Part shown: positions 58,340 through 64,000 of the stretch, piece after piece
Layout of the letters: every line of letters starts with the position of its first letter
How positions within the stretch are numbered: the stretch's first letter is position 1
Source: Falsirhodobacter sp051195255
Lineage (GTDB): Bacteria > Pseudomonadota > Alphaproteobacteria > Rhodobacterales > Rhodobacteraceae
Assembly (NCBI RefSeq): GCF_051195255.1
Contig: NZ_JBNJLK010000003.1
Coordinates: 186,001-250,000 of the forward strand
Reading direction: 5' to 3'
Length of the DNA stretch: 64,000 nucleotides
The notes under the pieces: model-generated
What the model saw: only the letters and a program-made list of their open reading frames with translations
The model's database searches: none
Told to the model about the DNA's origin: nothing
Position numbers and translations under genes: made by a program

Positions 58340-59863
58340 TCAATCCTCCGATGCGCGCGCCTCGGCCGGAAGAAGCCGGCGCATGACGCGGGGCAGAAGA
58401 AGGATGGCCACCGCCGCCGCCCAAAGGATGATCGCGATCCAGCTGGACCACAGGATCTGCACGTCACCGGCCGACAGGGACAGGGCGCGGCGCAGGTTCG
58501 TTTCAAGAATGCCGCCCAGCACGAAGCCGAGGATCAGCGGCGCCATCGGCACGTGCAGCCGCCGCATCCAGTAGGCCAGCGCCCCCACGGCCACCATCAG
58601 GATCAGGTCGAAGCTGGCGGACTTGCCGGAATAGACGCCCACGGCCGAGACGACGACGATGAACGGCACCAGCACCCAGGCCGGGACCGACAGCATCCGC
58701 GCGAACAGGCCCACCATCGGGATGTTCATCGCCAGCAGCATGACGTTTCCGATGAACAGCGACGCGATCAGGCCCCAGACCAGTTCCGGCTCGGACTGGA
58801 ACAGCATCGGGCCTGGCGTGATGTTGTAGAGCGTGAGGACGCCCAGCATGATCGCCGTGGTGCCGGAACTGGGAATGCCCAGCGTCAGCATCGGGATGAA
58901 GTTGGAGTTGGAGGCCGAGTTGTTCGCCGCCTCCACCGTGGCGAGGCCGCGCAGGTCGCCATGGCCGAAGCGGCTGGTGCGCCGGTCCTTGCGTTCCGCG
59001 ATCTTGCGTTCGGTGGAATAGGCGAGGGCGGAGCCGACCGTGCCGCCCGCACCGGGCAGGAGCCCGATGAAGAAGCCGATCACCGATCCGCGCAGCGTCG
59101 CCATGAAGGTGAACCTGGCTTCGGCAAAGTTGAACATGCCGCGGCCCAGACGTTCGACCTGCACGGATTCACCATCCCGGTGCGTTTGCAGCAGGATGAA
59201 CAGTTCCGAGATCGCGAAGAGCCCGATGACCACGGTCGAGAAGGCCAGCCCGTCGATCAGGTTCGGCATGTCGAAGGTGTAGCGCATGACGCCGGAGTTC
59301 GCGTCGATGCCAATCGTGGAAAGGGCAAGGCCGATGCCCACGGCCAGCATCGCCTTCACCGGCTGATCGGCCAGAAGCCCCGTCAGGCAGGCGAAGGCGA
59401 AGATCATCAGCGCCACGTATTCCACCGGCCCGAAGGCCAGCGCCCAGGACGACAGGACGGGAGCCGCCAGCACGATCCCGACCGTGGCCAGAAGCGAACC
59501 CATGAACGAGGTCCAGGCCGAAAGCGACAGCGCCACGCCTGCCAGACCCTGACGGGACAGCGGATAGCCTTCCAGCGCGGTCATCACGGCCGACGCCTCG
59601 CCGGGGACGTTGATCAGGATGGCGCTGATGCGGCCGCCATATTCCGACCCGATGTAGATCGCCGCCATCAGGATCATGGAGCTTTCGGGCGGCAGGCCCA
59701 GCGCGAACACCACCGGCACCAGCATGGCGACCGCGTTGACGGGACCCAGCCCCGGCAGCACGCCGACCATCGTGCCGAACACCGCGCCCACGGCGGCCAG
59801 CGCAAGGTTCGAAGGGGAGGCCGCGACGGAAAACCCCGACAGAAGCAGGTTGAGCGTTTCCAT
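58340..59863 (-). CDS. tctA: Tripartite tricarboxylate transporter, large permease TctA
   Basis: A 507-aa inner-membrane protein with about 11-12 helices and the TctA signatures GVLPGLGPVNAVAMLVP (in part), GLLPGAGGTVGSALAY and GIPSSGTTAIMLG. It forms the transport channel with TctB and takes substrate from TctC. It overlaps tctB by 1 nt. It is the last gene of tctCBA on the minus strand. Confidence 0.95.
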   Translation of the reverse strand: METLNLLLSGFSVAASPSNLALAAVGAVFGTMVGVLPGLGPVNAVAMLVPVVFALGLPPESSMILMAAIYIGSEYGGRISAILINVPGEASAVMTALEGYPLSRQGLAGVALSLSAWTSFMGSLLATVGIVLAAPVLSSWALAFGPVEYVALMIFAFACLTGLLADQPVKAMLAVGIGLALSTIGIDANSGVMRYTFDMPNLIDGLAFSTVVIGLFAISELFILLQTHRDGESVQVERLGRGMFNFAEARFTFMATLRGSVIGFFIGLLPGAGGTVGSALAYSTERKIAERKDRRTSRFGHGDLRGLATVEAANNSASNSNFIPMLTLGIPSSGTTAIMLGVLTLYNITPGPMLFQSEPELVWGLIASLFIGNVMLLAMNIPMVGLFARMLSVPAWVLVPFIVVVSAVGVYSGKSASFDLILMVAVGALAYWMRRLHVPMAPLILGFVLGGILETNLRRALSLSAGDVQILWSSWIAIILWAAAVAILLLPRVMRRLLPAEARASED

Positions 59864-60303
59864 CAGAACAGACCTTTAAGAATGCCGGCTGGCAGGACCA
59901 CGTCCAGCCCCCGGTCGAACAGCAGGAAGGAGCCGACCGACAGCACGGCCCCCGATATCAGCGCCTGGACCTTCGTCGCCCCGAAGATGAGCGCGACGAT
60001 TGCGCTCATCACCAGGGTGGCGGGGATGTAGCCCAGCCGCTCGAAGAAGATGGCGTAAAGGATCAGGACCACGACCAGGATCAGCAGGCCCTTCAGGCTG
60101 TGCGGCGACATGGGCTCCGCCTCGCCGCCGCCCTGGATCATCAGGATCACGCCGCAGACCGCGATGACCGCGGCCGTCAGCAGCGGAAAGGCCCGGGGCC
60201 CCACGGGTTCGTAGGCGAAGGGGGCCACCAGCCCCCAGCCGAAGATCGCGAGAACGCCTGCCATGAGCAGGGCCACGGCGCCCAGTGTACGATTGTTGCT
60301 CAT
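59863..60303 (-). CDS. tctB: Tripartite tricarboxylate transporter, small permease TctB
   Basis: A 146-aa protein with four membrane helices, as usual for TctB. It includes the second-helix region AFPLLTAAVIAVCGVILMIQ and a C-terminal GSFLLFDRGLDVVLPAGIL. It sits between tctC (10-nt gap) and tctA (1-nt overlap). Confidence 0.92.
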   Translation of the reverse strand: MSNNRTLGAVALLMAGVLAIFGWGLVAPFAYEPVGPRAFPLLTAAVIAVCGVILMIQGGGEAEPMSPHSLKGLLILVVVLILYAIFFERLGYIPATLVMSAIVALIFGATKVQALISGAVLSVGSFLLFDRGLDVVLPAGILKGLF

Positions 60304-60313
60304 GGCGGGGTCC

Positions 60314-61300
60314 TTACTTGCGCACCAGCTCGAACTCGGTCGCGAGGGTGCGGTAGTCGGCGACGGAGGTCTTCACGAAGGCGTCCAGCTCCTCGCCGGT
60401 CATCGGCAGGGGCAGGAGGTTGCGGCTTTCCAGCTGCTCGGCATAGCCGGGATCGGCCATGGCGGTCTTGAACGCCTCCACCCACCAGGCGTAATCCTCG
60501 TCGGTGACTTCGGGACCGACATAGAAGCCGCGCACGATGGGCCACTGGATGTCGTAGCCCTGTTCCTTGGCGGTCGGGATTTCGGACAGCTTGCCCGTCA
60601 GGCGTTCGGGCGCGAAGATCGCCAGAAGCTTCAGGGGCGCGCCGCCGTCGATCGCGGCCTGGCTGTCGCCCACGTCGTTCATGCACGCCTGCACGTGGCC
60701 GCCCTGAAGGGCCGTGGCGCAGTCGCCGCCGCCTTCGAACGCGACGAAGCGCATGCTCTTGTGATCGATGCCAGCGGCCCGTGCGGTCAGGGCGGCCTTC
60801 ATCCAGTCCTGGCTGCCAATGGTGCCGCCCGCGCCCAGCACGACCGAGGAGGCGTCAGCCTTGATGGCCGCCATCATCTGATCAAGGCTGTCCCATTCGC
60901 TGTCGGCGGGCACGACGACCGCGCCGTAATCCGTGCCGACCGAGGCGACCCAGCGGACGTCCGATTCGTCATGATCCCCGAACTTCCCCTGCGCGAGGTT
61001 CAGCAGCGATCCGGCCGAAAAGGCGACGATCGTGCCCGGTTCGTCCGTGCGCTGGCCGACGATGGTGTTGTAGGCCACGGCGCCGATGCCGCCCGGCATG
61101 TAGGACACACGGAGCGGGTCTTCCAGCACGCCGGCCTTGGTCAGCGACGCCTGTGCCAGCTTGCAGGTGATGTCGAAGCCGCCGCCGGGCTGGGCCGGCG
61201 CGATGCATTCGGGCCGGCGCGGTTCGGCCATCGCCGCAACGGACGAGATGGCGACAAACGTACCGGCGGCCGCGACAAGGCGGCAAAGGTGGGTGTTCAA
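60314..61300 (-). CDS. tctC: Tripartite tricarboxylate transporter, binding protein TctC
   Basis: A 328-aa periplasmic solute-binding protein. The start is the TTG at 61300, 8 nt after GGGAGGAG, giving a Sec signal MNTHLCRLVAAAGTFVAISSVAAMA (cleavage before EPR). The upstream ATG reading would lack a signal. The mature part has the substrate loop APAQPGGGFDITCK and FGDHDESDVRW. Substrates of this family are citrate and related carboxylates. A pair of direct repeats lies upstream, between it and tctE. Confidence 0.93.
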   Translation of the reverse strand: MNTHLCRLVAAAGTFVAISSVAAMAEPRRPECIAPAQPGGGFDITCKLAQASLTKAGVLEDPLRVSYMPGGIGAVAYNTIVGQRTDEPGTIVAFSAGSLLNLAQGKFGDHDESDVRWVASVGTDYGAVVVPADSEWDSLDQMMAAIKADASSVVLGAGGTIGSQDWMKAALTARAAGIDHKSMRFVAFEGGGDCATALQGGHVQACMNDVGDSQAAIDGGAPLKLLAIFAPERLTGKLSEIPTAKEQGYDIQWPIVRGFYVGPEVTDEDYAWWVEAFKTAMADPGYAEQLESRNLLPLPMTGEELDAFVKTSVADYRTLATEFELVRK

Positions 61301-61345
61301 GATGGACTCCTCCCAAAGAACGGTCGGGCCTCCCAAGCCCGGTCC

Positions 61346-61376
61346 GTCAGGTTAGGGAATCGAACCTGTCAGTTAG
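61346..61376 (-). promoter_or_regulatory. Direct repeats upstream of tctC, candidate TctD site
   Basis: GTCAGGTTAG (61346-61355) and GTCAGTTAG (61368-61376) repeat in the same direction at a 22-nt interval, about two helical turns. OmpR-type regulators such as TctD bind direct repeats spaced this way. The tctE stop codon lies inside the second repeat. Confidence 0.45.
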
Positions 61377-62806
61377 CTGTCAGCCTTGGCCGGCACCGCG
61401 GGAATGCACAGGATGGCCGACAGGCCGCCTTCGGCGCGGTTGGTCAGCCGCAATTCCCCCCGGAAGGCGCGGGCGATTTCCTGCACGATGGACAGGCCCA
61501 GCCCGGTGCCCCCGTCCGCGACGCGGCGGCGGGTGGCCATGCCGAAGCGCTGGCCGGATTCGAACCGTTCGCGCAAGCGGTCGCTCAGCCCCGGCCCCTG
61601 GTCCCGCACCTCGATCCGGACCTGATCGCCGGCGCGGGCGGCGGCCAGGATGATGGACCCGCGTTCGGGGCTGGCCGTGATCGCGTTGTCCAGAAGGTTG
61701 CTGATCGCCTCGAACAGCAGCGCCTCGGACAGGTGCAGGATGGGAAGGTCCGGCTCGGCCTCGATCTCCAGCAGGATGCGGCGGCGGCGGGCGGCGGCCA
61801 GATGCAGGCGCACCACCTCGTCCAGAAGTTCGGGCACGGGCGCGGCCTCGGTCTTCTGGTCGGCCCATGTGGTGGCATTGCGGGCGTGCGCCAGCGTCAG
61901 AAGCTGGCTGGTCAGCCGCGCCGACCGGCCGGTGATGCCCCGCATGGCAGCCAGAACCTCCCGCACCTTGCCCAGATCGTCAAGGCGGGAAGCGAGGTCG
62001 ATCTGCGCCCCCAGCACCGACAGCGGCGTCTTCAGCTGGTGCGAGGCGTCATCGATGAACCGCCGCTGCGCCTCGCTTTGCAGGCGGTGGCGTTCAACAA
62101 GCCGGTTCACCGACCGCACGAGGGGCTGCACGTCACGGGGCAGCCCCGTCGGGTCCACCTGCCGCAGATCGTCGGAGGCGCGGCGGTCCAGCCGGTCGCG
62201 CAGGGCGCGCAGCGGGCGCAACGCCGCATGCACCCCGACCGAGATCATCAAGGCCGCCGCCATCAGCGCCGCGATGTCGCGCAAGGCGGCGCGGAACAAC
62301 ACGGTCCGCAGGAAGGCCACGCGCGATCCGGTGGTTTCCGCCACCTCCACGATCAGGCTTTGCCCCGCCTTTGCGCCATAAAGCGGCGGATCCAGCGGAC
62401 GCTTGAACGCGCCCACCCGGATCGCCCGCCCGAAATAGGTGGCGTCGTAGAACTTGATGTCCCCCGCCTGAAGCGCGGGCGGGGGTGGCAGCAGGGCGTC
62501 CCCGATCTGCACCAGCCCGTCATCGGTGGAGATGCGGAACAGGACCTCGCCGCTCGCCGTCGCCTGAAAGCTTTCGAACAGCGGGTAGGGGAGTTCCACG
62601 CTCAGCCCCCCGCTTTGGGTGGAGATGTTGAGGTCGATCGCCCGGATCGCCCCGTTGAGGGAACGGTCATAGGCGCTGTCGGCGACCTCGCGCAGACTTT
62701 GCGCCGTCAGCAGCAGGCTGGCCATCATCAGCAGCAGCAGCGTCGGCAGCATCCAAAGGGCCAGCGTCACCCACAGCGCGCGGCCCTGGGGGCGGGGGGG
62801 CTTCAC
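61373..62806 (-). CDS. tctE: Sensor histidine kinase TctE-like
   Basis: A 477-aa membrane kinase. Helix 1 spans about 12-35 and helix 2 about 172-195, with a periplasmic sensor of about 135 residues between, then a HAMP-like linker. The phospho-acceptor is His256 in DDASHQLKTPLS, and the HATPase domain has LLDNAITAS, DQGPGLS and GGTGLGLSIVQ. It pairs with the regulator just upstream (4-nt overlap) and probably senses the tricarboxylate carried by TctCBA. Confidence 0.93.
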   Translation of the reverse strand: MKPPRPQGRALWVTLALWMLPTLLLLMMASLLLTAQSLREVADSAYDRSLNGAIRAIDLNISTQSGGLSVELPYPLFESFQATASGEVLFRISTDDGLVQIGDALLPPPPALQAGDIKFYDATYFGRAIRVGAFKRPLDPPLYGAKAGQSLIVEVAETTGSRVAFLRTVLFRAALRDIAALMAAALMISVGVHAALRPLRALRDRLDRRASDDLRQVDPTGLPRDVQPLVRSVNRLVERHRLQSEAQRRFIDDASHQLKTPLSVLGAQIDLASRLDDLGKVREVLAAMRGITGRSARLTSQLLTLAHARNATTWADQKTEAAPVPELLDEVVRLHLAAARRRRILLEIEAEPDLPILHLSEALLFEAISNLLDNAITASPERGSIILAAARAGDQVRIEVRDQGPGLSDRLRERFESGQRFGMATRRRVADGGTGLGLSIVQEIARAFRGELRLTNRAEGGLSAILCIPAVPAKADS

Positions 62807-63480
62807 CCCGCCTCTCCCACGGCTTCGAGCATGTATCCGACGCCGCGCAGCGTCACGATCTGGACATCCCCGTCGCCCAGCTTCTTGCGCAGCCGGTAGA
62901 CGATGACCTCCACGATCTCGGTCGTGAGGTCGCTTTCGATGGACACCAGCCGGTCGAGGATCTGCTGCTTGGACAGCGGCTCCCCCGCCTTCTGGATCAG
63001 CAGGCGCAGCACCGACTGTTCGCGCGGAGAGATGGTGAACAGCTCCCCGCGCAGGGTGAAGCGCTGGCTGGTCTGGTCATAGGCCAGGGGTCCGCATTGG
63101 TAGAGCCCGCGCGACCGCCCATGGCTGCGCCGGATGAGCGCGAGAAGGCGGGCCTCAAGCTCGTCGATCTCCAGCGGTTTGCCCATGAAGTCGTCCGCGC
63201 CGTTGCGCAGCAGCGCCACGCGCTGGGCCAGCGTGTCCTGCGCCGTCATGACAAGAACGGGCGTCTCGTTCTGCGCAGCCTTCAGGCGGGCGAGCACCTG
63301 CCCGCCCGACAGCGAGGGCAGCCCGAGATCCAGAAGGGCCGCGTCGAAATCCTCCAATGTCAGGCGCAGTTCGGCAAGGCGCCCATCCTCGGCCCATTCC
63401 ACCTGAAAGCCGCGATGCTCCAGGCTCTGCATGAGCCAGTCGGCCAGATCGCGATCATCTTCGACAAGCAATATGCGCAT
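62803..63480 (-). CDS. tctD: OmpR-family response regulator TctD-like
   Basis: A 225-aa regulator with a receiver domain (Asp51 in ALLDLGLPSLSGG; acidic pair in VEDDRD) and a C-terminal winged helix (SPREQSVLRLLIQ and VIVYRLRKKLGDGDVQIVTLRGVGYML, in part). It is the first gene of the tctDE pair, followed by tctCBA on the same strand, and likely activates that transporter. Confidence 0.94.
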   Translation of the reverse strand: MRILLVEDDRDLADWLMQSLEHRGFQVEWAEDGRLAELRLTLEDFDAALLDLGLPSLSGGQVLARLKAAQNETPVLVMTAQDTLAQRVALLRNGADDFMGKPLEIDELEARLLALIRRSHGRSRGLYQCGPLAYDQTSQRFTLRGELFTISPREQSVLRLLIQKAGEPLSKQQILDRLVSIESDLTTEIVEVIVYRLRKKLGDGDVQIVTLRGVGYMLEAVGEAG

Positions 63481-63739
63481 GGGACAACCCTCTCGTGCCA
63501 GGAAATCCTGTGCATGAGCGCGAGGGGAGGCACAAGACACAGCGGATCCGGGTGGGGCGAGGGGAACTCTGGCCGCAGAAGATGTTTACGGGTTCCAGTG
63601 CATGACGGCGCAGGGCCACGAGGGGACCGCGGGACACTGCGCTCCCCATCATCGACGGATCAAACCTGTCGTAGCGAATGGTCCGGGGACTGTTCACCGC
63701 AGAGGTCAGCGGCGAACAGCCCCTTGCATCCCAAGCCTC
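63481..63739. other. Non-coding gap between glpK and tctD with an imperfect hairpin
   Basis: A 259-nt gap. Near glpK it holds a long imperfect stem (63685-63723): GGGGaCTGTTC and CCGC pair with GCGG and GAACAG-CCCC. No T-tract follows, so it is a weak terminator candidate for glpK. The open frames here are short and unconvincing. Confidence 0.4.
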
Positions 63740-64000
63740 TCACTTGAAGGCCATCGTCGCCTTCACCGCCTTCTGCCAACCCTCGTAAAGCTTCTCGGAC
63801 TTCGCGGCGTCCATCTTCGGTTCGAACACCTTGTCGATCGCGGCCTTCTTGACCAGTTCCTCCCGCGAAGACCAGAAGCCCACGGCAAGGCCCGCCAGAT
63901 AGGCCGCGCCAAGCGCGGTGGTTTCGATCACCGTCGGACGCTCGACCTCCTTGCCAAGGATGTCCGCCTGCATCTGCAGAAGAAGGTCGTTGGCCACCGC
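63740..64000 (-). CDS. glpK: Glycerol kinase, C-terminal end (runs off right edge)
   Basis: The last 86 codons of an FGGY-family glycerol kinase, which phosphorylates glycerol to glycerol 3-phosphate in the cytoplasm. The segment ANDLLLQMQADILG followed by TTALGAAYLAGLAVGFW is the conserved ATP-binding C-terminal motif of GlpK. The ending GWQKAVKATMAF is also typical. The N-terminal part lies beyond the window. Confidence 0.9.
   Translation of the reverse strand, partial: AVANDLLLQMQADILGKEVERPTVIETTALGAAYLAGLAVGFWSSREELVKKAAIDKVFEPKMDAAKSEKLYEGWQKAVKATMAFK

Noticed and set aside
57068..60031. 987-codon plus-strand open frame opposite the membrane protein and tctA/tctB
   Set aside because: Composition dominated by R, H, Q and G with no structure. 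The opposite strand carries clear TctA and TctB motifs.
60263..62899. 878-codon plus-strand open frame opposite tctC and tctE
   Set aside because: A shadow frame; the minus strand encodes complete TctC and TctE with all catalytic motifs.
63455..63697. 80-codon minus-strand frame between glpK and tctD, considered as a transposase remnant
   Set aside because: No DDE-type motif, terminal inverted repeat or target duplication could be seen, so an insertion-sequence call is not supported.

Overview
The window is high-GC DNA, almost fully coding, from an alphaproteobacterium. It most likely belongs to the Rhodobacterales (Rhodobacteraceae/Paracoccaceae). The reasons are a tatABC operon linked to pcm-surE and a LysM/LytM lipoprotein, a GTTC-N7-GTTC LexA box in front of uvrA, HWE-type signalling proteins, and many small-molecule catabolic operons with ABC and tripartite transporters. 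I see no rRNA, tRNA, CRISPR array or intact insertion sequence. Most long ORFs on the opposite strands are high-GC shadows.

Layout. 0-8.2 kb is housekeeping: a DEAD-box helicase (cut by the left edge), prfC, an unusual SDR, tatABC plus a DUF815-type ATPase, a degenerate LytM lipoprotein, pcm and surE. 8.2-14.9 kb holds a single-domain response regulator, a cytoplasmic PaoABC-like molybdenum hydroxylase with its XdhC and MocA-type maturation factors, and moaA. 14.9-20.4 kb holds a lipoprotein, uvrA, an RcnB-like protein, coaD and an HWE-type histidine kinase. 20.4-45 kb is a catabolic region: ROK regulator, two double-GNAT proteins, PuuB-like oxidase, HAD proteins, cupin, ArgE-like deacylase, class III aminotransferase, 2-hydroxyacid dehydrogenase, a Tat-exported peptide/opine-type ABC system, an Lrp/AsnC regulator, FAD oxidoreductases, two aldehyde dehydrogenases and a tartrate/malate-type dehydrogenase. 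It contains a decayed island (37.7-39.5 kb) with three broken genes. 45-56.7 kb is a second catabolic region: ABC transporter, hydroxyacid dehydrogenase, GntR regulator, DHDPS-like lyase, Ldh-type oxidoreductase, RraA-like aldolase and IlvD/Edd dehydratase. It resembles sugar-acid breakdown. 56.8-64 kb holds an SRAP protein, a membrane protein, tctCBA with its tctDE two-component system, and the C-terminal end of glpK at the right edge.

How it works together. Two sets of repeated intergenic sites suggest two local regulons. A 14-bp AT-rich motif (CTAATATATAAGAA) is repeated exactly in three promoters of the 45-57 kb region and is the likely operator of the GntR protein encoded there. A 15-bp motif close to CGACAGAATATGCCG lies upstream of five transcription units between 24.8 and 41 kb and is a candidate operator of the Lrp/AsnC protein at 35.7-36.2 kb. 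The second regulon would join an acetyltransferase, a deacylase, an amine oxidase, an aminotransferase and aldehyde dehydrogenases into one amine or N-substituted amino-acid pathway. These regulatory assignments come from reading by eye and were not tested by a motif search.
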